A stretch of DNA of 64,000 bases, from contig NZ_AUCF01000012.1 in the NCBI RefSeq assembly GCF_000429625.1, positions 62,001 to 126,000 of the forward strand. The letters run 5' to 3'. The stretch comes from Azospirillum halopraeferens DSM 3675 (GTDB lineage: Bacteria; Pseudomonadota; Alphaproteobacteria; Azospirillales; Azospirillaceae). Made by a program: the position numbers and the translations under genes. Below the pieces are notes generated by a model. That model was not told the origin of the DNA. It was given only the letters and a program-made list of their open reading frames with translations, and did no database searches. Of this stretch, positions 35,533-44,490 are shown one piece after another; the stretch's first letter is position 1, and every line of letters starts with the position of its first letter.

Positions 35533-36729
35533 ATGCGAATACTCTGCATAGCAGCCTATCGCAGCAACCATTGCGATCGCCACGTCAATCTTCTGGCGCG
35601 CCACGGCCACGACGTCCATCTGGTCGAGTTGTGCGATAGCGAGGTTTCGGAACCATTCCATCCCGGTGTGACGGTGCACCGGTTCCCTGCCGGCTCAGCC
35701 CGAGCGAGAGCCGCCGGTGGATGGGGCACCGGAGCGCACATCGACCCGGCCCGGGGCGCTCTGCTGGCCGTCGCCCGCAAGGCGATATTCAATCGCAATG
35801 CCGAGGAGACGGCGGCGTGGCTTGCCGAGGTGATCGACGATCTCGGGGTCGACGTGCTGCACAGCTTTTCGCTCCACCAGTCCGGTTTCCTGACGCTCGT
35901 CGCCAGGAGCATTTGCCGACGTCCCTTTCCCTTCTGGATCGTTAGCAACTGGGGGTGCGACATCCATTTCTTCGGCCACGACCCCGCCTACCGCGCCGCC
36001 ATTGAAGCCACGCTTCTGGCGGCTGACGGCTATGTCGCGGAATGTGGACGGGACGCCGCCCTCGCGCGCAAGAATGGATTTCGCGGGACCACGCTGGCCA
36101 TCCAGCCCATCGGCGGCGGCTTCGACCTGGCGTGGTTCCGCGCTTTGCGCAGCCCCGGCCCGACATCCCGGCGGCGCCTGGTGGTGATCAAAGGCTACCA
36201 GACGGAAGTCGGCCGGGCGGTGACCGCCATTGATGCGCTGCGCCGCATTGGCGACGACCTGCGGAATTTTCAGGTGGCGGTTTTCGGGATGAACGGCGCA
36301 ATCGCCGAGCCCCTCGGCGCGTTCGAGCGGAATACCGGAATCGCCGTGACCCGCCTGCCGTTCCTACCCTACGAGGACCTGATGCGCGTCCACGGCGCTG
36401 CGCGCTGTTCCATCGGCGTCAGTCTGAGCGACGGAATTTGTACATCGGCCATTGAGGCCATGCTGATGGGAAGCCTGCCGATCCAGTCGGATACGAGCTG
36501 CCTGGGGGAATGGGCCGGTCGCCACTCCGCGTTGTTGGTGCCGCCCGACGATGTTGACACGCTGGCGGCGTCCGTACGGCGGGCACTGATCGATGACGCG
36601 TTCGTTGACCGCGCCACAGCGCATAACGACCGGATTCTGCTGGACCGCCTGTCGGACGCGGTGGTCAATCCGAAGATCCTGTCCATGTACGACCGAGCCG
36701 CTGCGCTGCGGACCGGGACGGCGGCTTGA
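35533..36729 (+). CDS. GT4-family glycosyltransferase
   Basis: The 398-residue product has a GT-B fold. The N-lobe starts MRILCIAAYRSN and includes VDVLHSFSLHQSGFLTL. The linker motif is FWIVSNWGCDIHFFGHD at about 132-148, and the C-lobe has LVVIKGYQTEVGRAV (about 217) and a donor-site segment RCSIGVSLSDGICTSAIEAML followed by GSLPIQSDTSCLGEW. The start at 35533 agrees with the usual MRIL start of this family. It is homologous to the gene at 59262-60545 (shared SNWGxDI and DGIxT motifs). It is followed by a convergent RgpF-like gene 68 bases away. Confidence 0.85.
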   Translation: MRILCIAAYRSNHCDRHVNLLARHGHDVHLVELCDSEVSEPFHPGVTVHRFPAGSARARAAGGWGTGAHIDPARGALLAVARKAIFNRNAEETAAWLAEVIDDLGVDVLHSFSLHQSGFLTLVARSICRRPFPFWIVSNWGCDIHFFGHDPAYRAAIEATLLAADGYVAECGRDAALARKNGFRGTTLAIQPIGGGFDLAWFRALRSPGPTSRRRLVVIKGYQTEVGRAVTAIDALRRIGDDLRNFQVAVFGMNGAIAEPLGAFERNTGIAVTRLPFLPYEDLMRVHGAARCSIGVSLSDGICTSAIEAMLMGSLPIQSDTSCLGEWAGRHSALLVPPDDVDTLAASVRRALIDDAFVDRATAHNDRILLDRLSDAVVNPKILSMYDRAAALRTGTAA

Positions 36730-36797
36730 CCGGATGTGTCCCGAACCATGCCGCACCATCACGTGTCCGACTCGCCCCGACCCTTGCGGCCGCTGTA

Positions 36798-37850
36798 CTA
36801 CACGCTGCGGTTCTTCAACGAGCGCTCAAGATGCCGAAGGATGAGATCGGTATCATAGGTGCTGGCGTCTTTGATCAATTGTTCCCAGTACGTCAGGAAA
36901 GGAATCCGCACCGGGTTCCTGTGGAGCAGGTCCCTTTTTATGAACGGAAATGCCATGCTCGTTATCAAATAGTCCCAAAAATAATGGCTGCCATTCATTG
37001 GCGTCCCTGAGACAATCGAGGTCAGTATCCTCGTCAGATACATCTTTCTGGTTTGGTCCAGGGTCTCGCCGTCGAGCAGCTTTCTGGCAATGACGGCATC
37101 GGTGATGCGGGTTGCGACCTCCCGGTACTGGAACAGCGCGCGGCAGCGGAAGCCGCCCTGTTGAAAGTGCCTCGTCAGACCCACCTCATAGTTGCGGATC
37201 ACCCAGGCTTTCGACTGGACGCACCGCACCTTCTTCCAGAACATGGCGAAATGATCCGAGGCCAGGACCCTGGAATGGAAGAGGATGAAATAGCTCTGGA
37301 GATGGAACTTTATCTCCCAACTGTCGGTCGCTCCCCAGACATCGGCCTTCTGGCTGTCCATCTTCTCGACCATGCTGCCGAGATGATGGATGGGCCCGTA
37401 AACGCTGTCGTTGGCGAGCATCAGCGTGTCCAGGGCCCGCACGTCGGGGATCGCTGCGATTCCGTCCTTGTACGCCCCGAAGTCCAGGCCGACGTTCTTA
37501 CGGAGGATGACCAGGCCGCACAGCTCCCGAAGCTTTGCCAGATCCGTGGCGCGGAGATCAGGTGAATTGCTGACGAGGACGATGCAGAAGCCCGCATTGG
37601 CGATGCACTGCAAGTAATAGTAGACGTAATCGTCCACGACGCCGTAGCGATCGTAATGGACGAACACAGCGACCCTGCGGGCATTCGCCAGATCGGCAGC
37701 ACCCGGATGGCGCGCAACGACGAAGCTGCCGAACCGCAGAAAGCTGCACCAATAAAGCACGTACGACGCCGTGATCAGCAGCCAAGCGCGCAAACCACGG
37801 ACCGCTCGCGCAAGAAGCCAGATTACGTACGCTCCGAGCGATCGTTGCAT
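36798..37850 (-). CDS. RgpF-like (rhamnan synthesis F) protein
   Basis: The 350-residue product matches the RgpF family, which contributes to rhamnan or other deoxy-sugar polymers. Its core has VAVFVHYDRYGVVDDYVYYYL (about 60-80), RKNVGLDFGAYKDGI (about 117-131), the TLMLANDSVYGPI motif and VWGATDSWEIKFHLQSYFI. An N-terminal hydrophobic helix (LLITASYVLYWCSFL) may anchor it. The gene is visibly less GC-rich than its neighbours, hinting at acquisition. It starts at 37850, 13 bases after the methyltransferase stop, so the two form a leftward operon. RgpF proteins are usually treated as glycosyltransferases, but the substrate cannot be read here. Confidence 0.85.
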   Translation of the reverse strand: MQRSLGAYVIWLLARAVRGLRAWLLITASYVLYWCSFLRFGSFVVARHPGAADLANARRVAVFVHYDRYGVVDDYVYYYLQCIANAGFCIVLVSNSPDLRATDLAKLRELCGLVILRKNVGLDFGAYKDGIAAIPDVRALDTLMLANDSVYGPIHHLGSMVEKMDSQKADVWGATDSWEIKFHLQSYFILFHSRVLASDHFAMFWKKVRCVQSKAWVIRNYEVGLTRHFQQGGFRCRALFQYREVATRITDAVIARKLLDGETLDQTRKMYLTRILTSIVSGTPMNGSHYFWDYLITSMAFPFIKRDLLHRNPVRIPFLTYWEQLIKDASTYDTDLILRHLERSLKNRSV

Positions 37851-37863
37851 TGTGGCCGATTCT

Positions 37864-39639
37864 TCACAGAAGGTTGTGAGTTCGGGCGAGGGCGCGCGCC
37901 CGAGTCTCTTCGGATTGGCCCAGGGGCGGAAGGCCGTTGCGGCCCGGCAGGCTCATCAGATCCGCCATGGCAGACGAGGCCTGCTTCGCATCGCCGGCCA
38001 CCACCCAGGCAAGTGCCTGATGGTACAATGCCTCCCAGATCAGCGGGGTGTCGGTTCCACCACCGCCCTCGACCAGACGACGGCTGATCCGATGGGCGCA
38101 CGCGAAGTGACCGGCCGCATCGGACGGCGTATGGCGAGCATTCAGGCAAAGGATGCCGCGCACGAAGCTCACCGACGCATCGGTCGGACCACTTCTGTCC
38201 TCCGGCACGACGGGAACACGCGCCCACAGGCGCTCGGCCGGTTCATACCGGCCCTTGTTGACCAGCGTGACGAACACCTCGCTCAGGGTTTCGTGCACGA
38301 GAGCGGCGGGAACGGGCTCCTTGAGCAACGGACCGCACGCTCCGGCGAATGCCTCGGCCAACGCGGGTGCGGTGTCGGGAGCGGTCCAAGCCGCGAGGCG
38401 CACCAGATTGGAGCGGGCACGCCACACCAGGTGGTCCGTCTCACCATCGTCGCTTCCGATCCGCCGCAGCAGCAACCGCAAACGTTCGCCGGTCCGGGCC
38501 GCCGCTTCGAAACAGGATCGCGCCGCGACGAGGTCTCCGGCATGCTGCCAAGCGAGCATGCCCAGGTGATAGAGCGCGCTCGCGGCACAGAACGGGGCCC
38601 GGCGGTGGTATGCGGCGAGGTCCTCCGGCGGCGCCTCCTCCGCCATCACTGCCGCGGGGGCTGCCGGATCGGACGCCCAGCCCCGGACCCACGCTGTCCG
38701 CAGGTCGGCGGCGGCGGCGGCGGCCGGCTCGAACGCGCCGACGTTGACCAGTTCCTTGACATGGCGGGCTCTCAGCCCGATGCCGAGCGGCGTGGCGCCG
38801 TCAATATCCGCACACCGCCGCGCCAGGTACGAACGATAGAGCCCGCGGTCGAACCCGCGGCGCAGATCCGGCGTGCGGCCGGGTCCGGCGGCGCAGGCGA
38901 CCAGGGTTGCTCCGCGCGTCTCAATCGCAACGCTTTCGAAGCCGCCACGCCGCAGCAGCATCTCGAGACCGCGGGGGCTGTACAGGATGAGGTGATGCCC
39001 CGGGCTGAGCAACGGAAGGAGAACGCCCGGTGGCGTCCCGGTGCATGCCGCCTCCATGTTCGGGGTGGTCAGGAGCAGGACGCCATCGCTGCTCAGCGCC
39101 TTGCGCAGGACGCCGATGAAGGCGTCGGGTCGCTCGGTGTGTTCGAGGACCTCCGAACACAGGATCAGATCGGGGCGTTCGGTTTCCGGCAGATCACCGG
39201 TCAGGTATTCCGAGCGGATGTCGAGCCCCAGGAGGTCCCGCCCGGCCCGGGCGTTCCGACCGGGGTCGATACCGCTCACCTGCCAGCCGTACGCCGCCCT
39301 GGCGAAGTCGAGCGAGAATCCGAACCCACAGCCCACTTCCAGGTAGCGGTTCACCGTCGACGGGTCGATCGCTGCCAGAGGAGCCGCCATGACGTCGACG
39401 CCGGCCCCCTGCTCCAGGTAGAAATCCAAGGCCGTCGTATCGTCGGGCTCCGCCTCGTAAGCGGGCGGGAGAACGTCAGCGAAATAGCCGCATCCGCAAG
39501 CCTGGCACTGGCGCAGCGACAAGGCCGCACCGGGCGCACCCGTCGGCATGGCATCGAGGACATGCCGTTTAGCCGCCCCGTCCGCACAAACCGGGCATGA
39601 CTCCCGCCCGGTCACGCTGTTGTGCCAAATGATGTCCAT
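37864..39639 (-). CDS. Class I methyltransferase with N-terminal zinc ribbon and C-terminal helical region
   Basis: The 591-residue product has three parts. The N-terminus carries a Cys4-type motif (CPVC near 15-18, then CQACGCGYF), as in glycan- and sugar-modifying SAM methyltransferases. Next comes a Rossmann SAM domain at about 95-230 with NRYLEVGCGFGFSLDFARA and VLEHTERPDAF. Last is a long Ala/Arg-rich helical part (about 300-590) with TPR-like character that I do not recognise. It may methylate a sugar at the chain end, which in ABC-dependent O-antigens can stop elongation; this is inference. Its ATG at 39639 starts the leftward pair with the RgpF-like gene. Confidence 0.75.
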   Translation of the reverse strand: MDIIWHNSVTGRESCPVCADGAAKRHVLDAMPTGAPGAALSLRQCQACGCGYFADVLPPAYEAEPDDTTALDFYLEQGAGVDVMAAPLAAIDPSTVNRYLEVGCGFGFSLDFARAAYGWQVSGIDPGRNARAGRDLLGLDIRSEYLTGDLPETERPDLILCSEVLEHTERPDAFIGVLRKALSSDGVLLLTTPNMEAACTGTPPGVLLPLLSPGHHLILYSPRGLEMLLRRGGFESVAIETRGATLVACAAGPGRTPDLRRGFDRGLYRSYLARRCADIDGATPLGIGLRARHVKELVNVGAFEPAAAAAADLRTAWVRGWASDPAAPAAVMAEEAPPEDLAAYHRRAPFCAASALYHLGMLAWQHAGDLVAARSCFEAAARTGERLRLLLRRIGSDDGETDHLVWRARSNLVRLAAWTAPDTAPALAEAFAGACGPLLKEPVPAALVHETLSEVFVTLVNKGRYEPAERLWARVPVVPEDRSGPTDASVSFVRGILCLNARHTPSDAAGHFACAHRISRRLVEGGGGTDTPLIWEALYHQALAWVVAGDAKQASSAMADLMSLPGRNGLPPLGQSEETRARALARTHNLL

Positions 39640-39990
39640 TGCTGCGTTCGACGCCTTGCGAGGCAAAATTGAGCTACGGTCCGGCGGCCCGGAGCGGGCG
39701 CCGGCATTCAATCAAGGCGGGTGGAACCGATGAGCGCTGCTGCGCACGACCATGCCGGATCGGATAGGCTGGACTGCCGCTCATGCATAGCCCGCACCAG
39801 GATTTCCACTGCAACGCCTCATCTTTACGTTGTGCGGCCCGGGTTGGGCGGATGGCCTGTTGCGAATGCCCATGGCGTCGGCACATCGTCCACCGTGCTG
39901 TTACTGTGCCGTTCCTTAGCACAACGCTGTATGGCGCACCAGAGTATTCGCGGCCTTCGGCGGGGCCGTCGTGAGCCGCATGAGGCAAGC
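39640..39990. other. No supported gene upstream of the methyltransferase
   Basis: These 351 bases lie between the methyltransferase start and the Wzm-like permease stop. Both neighbours are leftward. Open frames here have no family resemblance and no ribosome-binding site. The region presumably holds the promoter of the methyltransferase-RgpF pair, but I could not identify it. Confidence 0.5.
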
Positions 39991-40806
39991 CTACAACCAA
40001 TAGGCGATCATTCTACGAAAACGGGCATATAAGAGAAATGTTACTGCTGTTCCGAGTGACGCGGCAGCGATGGACACCATCCAATTCAGCGTTGTCGGCA
40101 TCGTTCCGAGCAGCGGTGCCCGGCATATCTCAAGAAGGTGGTACACCGGATTGAAGAGGATGAGTTCGCGCTGGTCTCCCAACGCCTCCGGCTTCCACAT
40201 GATGGGAGTGACAAGAAAGAAGAGCTGCATCGCATTCGCCATGATCGGAGGGATATCGCGAAATTTTGAACAAGCAACTCCGAGAAAGACGCTTATCCAA
40301 GCTATGTTCATCAGTAGCAACGCGATACCCGGTATGAACAACAGACCAATGAATCCTGGCCACTCGTCGAACAGCGCGATAACAACCACAAACACTATAA
40401 TGTTATGGAAGAAAATGATTAGGTTTCTCCAGATGGATCGGAGTACATAGGCAAAATACGGAATTTTTATGTGCTTGATTGTGTGTTCCGAAGTGAGGAA
40501 TGCGTTGCAACCGTCGATAAGGGCCGATGACATCAGCGACCAGACTGCCAAGCTTATGCAGAGATAGCCGAGATAATCAGGCAGGCTGATGCCGAAAATG
40601 CGACCGTAGACCAATGCCAGACTGCACGCCAGGATGGCGGTGCTCAACGTCAGCCAGAGAGGGCCAAGGAGGGAGCGGCGGTACCGGTTGCGAACGTCCT
40701 GCCATGCCATGGCGCCCCACAAGCGCCAGCAGCCGATGCCCTGCACAAGGTCGTCCCAGGCAAGCCGTCCGTCACCGGCCCGGTGAGAGTCAAAATCGGC
40801 AAACAT
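39991..40806 (-). CDS. wzm: Wzm-like ABC-2 polysaccharide exporter permease
   Basis: This is the membrane half of an ABC exporter for lipid-linked polysaccharide. The 271-residue product has about six membrane helices (starting near 62, 88, 140, 170, 203 and 245), the pre-helix segment WQDVRNRYRRSLLGPLWLTL (about 34-53), and SKFRDIPPIMANAMQLFFLVTP in the typical place. The gene is visibly richer in A/T than the flanking genes. The start at 40806 (MFADF) is followed by an unusually hydrophilic 30 residues; a longer frame from 40881 overlaps the upstream gene. Its ATPase partner lies at 44491-45300, separated by two other genes. Confidence 0.88.
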   Translation of the reverse strand: MFADFDSHRAGDGRLAWDDLVQGIGCWRLWGAMAWQDVRNRYRRSLLGPLWLTLSTAILACSLALVYGRIFGISLPDYLGYLCISLAVWSLMSSALIDGCNAFLTSEHTIKHIKIPYFAYVLRSIWRNLIIFFHNIIVFVVVIALFDEWPGFIGLLFIPGIALLLMNIAWISVFLGVACSKFRDIPPIMANAMQLFFLVTPIMWKPEALGDQRELILFNPVYHLLEICRAPLLGTMPTTLNWMVSIAAASLGTAVTFLLYARFRRMIAYWL

Positions 40807-40841
40807 CAAGGGTCCATAATCGCAGGTTGAGGGAGCCGGCC

Positions 40842-43295
40842 TCACGCCGCGCCGGTCGTTGTCGACAACGCCGCCGGGCATGAACCGGGAGCGTCGGTCA
40901 CCGGGTCACGGCGGCCGATGAAGGTTGGCGCGAGATACTCGTCAAGTGCCAGCGGCGGATCGGGTACGCGCGGGAGGGCCGGGAGCGGACGGGCGGCAGG
41001 CGCCCCTTCCCCGTCATCGGCGTGGAAGCGGAGAAGGTGACGCAGCCAGACCTCGGCCGGGCTGCCGGTCGGCACGAGCGAAGTGAACGGCCGATCCGCA
41101 CAGCGCTCCACGACCGCAGGCAAACCGGCAGCGACCAGCGGAAGCCCCAGTTCCATCGTGAACTCCAATTCGTGGTTCCAGGCCTCCGCTTCGCGCAACG
41201 GCAGCCAGACGACGTGAGGGGCGGCGGCGCACACGGCGGTGAAAAGGCGATCGACGTTGCCCCATTCATGACGCACCACCGCGTCCTCGCACCCTTCGGT
41301 GTTCAACCGGCCGAACAGGTGGAAGCGAATCGGAAGGCAACGCACGGCAACGGTGGAGGCGACCTCTGCGATCGTCCGAGCGTCCTGACGCTGGCCGGCA
41401 TCCCCCAGCAGAAGGACGCGCAACGCCTCACCGGGCCAGACGCGCGGCCGGAAGACGTGCCGCATCGGCTTGACCCAATGGACAAAGCGGCTGGCCCGCG
41501 CGGGTCCCGCCACGGCGTCCACCCGGTCGGCGATGTCGGGCGAGAAGGTGATCACACGCCGGGCATTGCGCAGCAAGGGCGATGACACGGCGGCGGGGGC
41601 ATCGAGCTGTGTGACGTCGAACGGGCGGGCGAGTGCCGGGAGCACCGTCCCGGCGATGGCGTCCATTCCTCGGGTGGACAGGACGTCGACACGCGTGACG
41701 CCGGTGCCGTCGGCTACGCGCCGAAGTGTTTCGCCGGCACCGGGCAGGGGCAAGCGGAGCCCGGAATGGTCGGTGTTGTGCTGTGCCTGCAGGCTGATCC
41801 ACTCCTGTCCTTTGCCGTCCCGCCATGTGCGGGCGACCAGACATCGCACCCGGCCGGCAAGCCTCCCCAGCAAGTGGTCGAGATGGTGCGTCCCGCGCAC
41901 GCTGTCGCCATCGACCAGCAGCAATAGGGCGGGGCCGCTTCCAGCCCAGTTCGCGATGGCGGTATCGACGGCGTCCGTGTCCGCGTCAACCTCCCCGCAA
42001 TGCGCCACCTTCCGGACGTCGGAGGGAACCGGCCGGGCGTCTGCCGCCGCTGCCGGCATCCGGTTCACCAAACGGTCCCGGTCGATCGCACCGTCTTCGC
42101 GCACCGCGTCCCGGAGGGTGGCGATGCCGCTCCAGAGCATGTGCAGACCGCCGAACGGCCAGTCGTCCGGCTCTTGCGTCGGCGGCACAATGATGCCGGC
42201 GTCGCTGTCGATCAGCCGTCCGATCATGGATCGCAGGGTCGCCCGGCACGGCTGGTCCTCTTGGGCAAAGCAGAGCACGGCGTCCGGCCCGTCCCACGGC
42301 CCGGCCGGACAGAAGTCGCCCAGGCGATCGATGTGCGTCCCGGTGGCGGTCCCGGCGCGGGCCATCACCCCCACTCTGGCATGTGGGGACAGAGTCTTCA
42401 GACAGGCTTCGAACCGGACGGCCCGTGCGGGCGCGTCCGGCCCGTCCGGTACCACGCCGGTGACCCGGACGTTCCGCATGAGCCTGTCGATCCGGAAATC
42501 GGCATAGGCCAGGGCACCCGGGTACGCGGCCAGATTGGTGCGCAGGCGCCACAGGAACCGCAATTCGGATCCGTCGTAGGCACGCATCGTCGCCGCCGAC
42601 GTACGGTCGATCAGGCTGGCATAGAGGCGCGCCGCCTCATCCAGGTGCGCTTGCTGCCGGGAGCCCTGCATCGGGTGGATGCGCTGGCGCACCCCGACCC
42701 CCGGGCAGTGGACAAAGGGAACGACACAAGCCATCCGATACCAGAGCTCATAGTCCTGGGTTGTCGGCAGCCCCGTGGCGAACCCCCCGACCTCGCGGAA
42801 CAGGTAGCGCGGTATGAGCAGCGTGCATCCGTTGATCAACGCGTGAAACGGGCCGTCAAGGGGGCGCGCGATCAGGTTCCAGCCGGCCGGCGAATACACC
42901 GCCAGATGATTGCCATTCTCATCAAACTGTTCGAAGTCGCCGATAACGATGCACGGACGGTCGAACATCTCCATGGTTTCGACCTGGCGGGCGACCTTGT
43001 CCGGCAGGTACAGGTCGTCATGGCTGAGCCAGCTGAACAGCTGGCCGCTCATCGCCTCGATGCCCCGGTTCAGAGCGCTGGCAACACCGCCGTTGGGCTT
43101 GCGCACGTAACGTATGCGCGTGCCGTACCTGCGGGCCACCGCCTCCGTGGCGCCGTCGTCGTTCGACCCGTCGTCGACCACCAGCACCTCCACGGCAGGA
43201 TAGGTCTGCGCGAGGGCACTGTCGATCGCCTCTTCGAGATAATCGGCGCCATTGTAGACCGGAATGACGATCGTGACCAAAGGCTGCTCAATCAT
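40842..43295 (-). CDS. Two-domain glycosyltransferase (GT2 N-terminus, GT-B-like C-terminus)
   Basis: The 817-residue product has a complete GT2 domain at 1-230 (VTIVIPVYNGADYL; VVDDGSNDDG; ASALNRGI; FSWLSHDDLYLPDKV; TQDYELWYRM). After a variable middle there is a second catalytic-looking part at about 590-760 (LRVLLLGDAGQRQDARTIAE; PIRFHLFGRLN; PHVVWLPLREAEAW; LEFTMELGLPLVAAGLPAVVERC), which is a GT-B C-lobe. The glycan could be built from two donors by a single protein. It is paralogous to the gene at 48634-51207 in domain order. The ATG at 43295 overlaps the end of the epimerase gene; a GTG at 43304 is possible. It precedes the permease gene. Confidence 0.85.
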   Translation of the reverse strand: MIEQPLVTIVIPVYNGADYLEEAIDSALAQTYPAVEVLVVDDGSNDDGATEAVARRYGTRIRYVRKPNGGVASALNRGIEAMSGQLFSWLSHDDLYLPDKVARQVETMEMFDRPCIVIGDFEQFDENGNHLAVYSPAGWNLIARPLDGPFHALINGCTLLIPRYLFREVGGFATGLPTTQDYELWYRMACVVPFVHCPGVGVRQRIHPMQGSRQQAHLDEAARLYASLIDRTSAATMRAYDGSELRFLWRLRTNLAAYPGALAYADFRIDRLMRNVRVTGVVPDGPDAPARAVRFEACLKTLSPHARVGVMARAGTATGTHIDRLGDFCPAGPWDGPDAVLCFAQEDQPCRATLRSMIGRLIDSDAGIIVPPTQEPDDWPFGGLHMLWSGIATLRDAVREDGAIDRDRLVNRMPAAAADARPVPSDVRKVAHCGEVDADTDAVDTAIANWAGSGPALLLLVDGDSVRGTHHLDHLLGRLAGRVRCLVARTWRDGKGQEWISLQAQHNTDHSGLRLPLPGAGETLRRVADGTGVTRVDVLSTRGMDAIAGTVLPALARPFDVTQLDAPAAVSSPLLRNARRVITFSPDIADRVDAVAGPARASRFVHWVKPMRHVFRPRVWPGEALRVLLLGDAGQRQDARTIAEVASTVAVRCLPIRFHLFGRLNTEGCEDAVVRHEWGNVDRLFTAVCAAAPHVVWLPLREAEAWNHELEFTMELGLPLVAAGLPAVVERCADRPFTSLVPTGSPAEVWLRHLLRFHADDGEGAPAARPLPALPRVPDPPLALDEYLAPTFIGRRDPVTDAPGSCPAALSTTTGAA

Positions 43296-44271
43296 GCGGG
43301 CCACCGCCTCCCTCTGCGGTCAACCGCTCGCGCCACCACGCTATGGTCCGGGCCAGGCCCTCGTCCAACGCCACCTGCGGTGTCCAGCCCAGCACGGACC
43401 GTGCCAAGCCGCTATCGAGGGTGACGCGGTCCGTCGCATCGCCCTCAAGGTCCGGCACGTCGTCGGGACGACCACAAAGGCGCAGAGTCCGTGCGACGAG
43501 TTCGCCGATGGACACGTCCGATCCCGATCCGATATTGAACGTCCGGCCCGCCGCACGGGGCAGCCGTGCGGCGCGCACCAACGCATCAACCACGTCCGTG
43601 ACGTACACGAAGTCACGGCGCGGCCGCAGCGAACGGACAGAGACCATCGGATGTTGCAGAGCCTGCCGCACGATGGTGGGAACGACGGCATCGGCGGTCT
43701 GGCGAGGTCCGTAGACATTGGCCGGCCGCACGATGGTGACGGCCACCCCGTGCGTCGCATCGTAGGTCCGCGCCAGGGCCTCGGCGGCAACTTTGGTCGA
43801 CGCGTACGGCGATTGCGGTGCGAGGGGGGCGCCCTCCCCCACCAACGGCCCGGCGGGACACCCGTAAACGTGGCTGGACGACACCAGCACCACCCGGGCC
43901 ACGCCGCCGCGACGGGCTGCCTCCAGGACGTTCAGGGTTCCGACGACGTTGGCCAGGATGGCGGCGCTCATCATTTGCGGATCGCCATTGACCGCGGCGG
44001 TGCCCGCCAGATGGAAGATGGTGTCCACGCCGTCCGCTGCTCGGCAGACGCTGTTCGCGTCGGTGACATCGCCCGGCCAGCGCGCGACCCGCGGTGATCC
44101 CGACAGAAGCGCATCGGGGCGGCGCACGAGGCATCGGGTCCTCTGCCCCTCGGTTTCAAGGTGGTCGACAAGATGCGAACCCAGAAAACCGGTCGCCCCG
44201 GTGACCAGCACGGCGGCCGGTCGGCCGACCGCGGTGCCGGTTTCCCGGGGTTCTTGGCGCTGCAACTGCAT
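43288..44271 (-). CDS. NAD-dependent sugar-nucleotide epimerase/dehydratase
   Basis: This 327-residue extended SDR enzyme probably epimerises or dehydrates a nucleotide sugar. It has the NAD(P)-binding TGATGFLGSHL motif near 19-29, a VDTIFHLAG motif near 79-87, the catalytic VSSSHVYG and SPYASTK (Tyr/Lys of Y-x-x-x-K) motifs, and the VRPANVYGPRQ substrate segment. The start at 44271 (MQLQRQEP) is an ATG with GGAA upstream; longer frames up to 44466 add Pro/Arg-rich sequence. It is followed by the two-domain glycosyltransferase with an 8-base overlap. The specific sugar is not determined by sequence alone. Confidence 0.85.
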   Translation of the reverse strand: MQLQRQEPRETGTAVGRPAAVLVTGATGFLGSHLVDHLETEGQRTRCLVRRPDALLSGSPRVARWPGDVTDANSVCRAADGVDTIFHLAGTAAVNGDPQMMSAAILANVVGTLNVLEAARRGGVARVVLVSSSHVYGCPAGPLVGEGAPLAPQSPYASTKVAAEALARTYDATHGVAVTIVRPANVYGPRQTADAVVPTIVRQALQHPMVSVRSLRPRRDFVYVTDVVDALVRAARLPRAAGRTFNIGSGSDVSIGELVARTLRLCGRPDDVPDLEGDATDRVTLDSGLARSVLGWTPQVALDEGLARTIAWWRERLTAEGGGGPHD

Positions 44272-44490
44272 GGGGCCATTTCCGATCACGAAGGTGGAGA
44301 CGTCCGATTTCGGCCGGCCGCCGCGGCCGGAACGGAGCCGTTGGGCCGGGCCCGTTCGCCGCACGTCCCCGGCCCCTGACCGGGTCCGGAGGTGCGCGCA
44401 TCTAAACAGGATTCCCCCGGGATCGCCACATTGGCCGACAGGTTCGGGGCTGATCGGGTGAAGCACGCCGGCGCCCGGATAGCCGCCTCC

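Noticed and set aside
39674-40000. A 108-codon minus-strand frame upstream of the methyltransferase
   Set aside because: It has no recognisable domain, a biased composition and no translation signal. It is more likely non-coding leader.
42000-43424. A 474-codon plus-strand frame opposite the two-domain glycosyltransferase
   Set aside because: The composition is biased and lacks conserved motifs. The minus strand contains complete GT2 signatures here.
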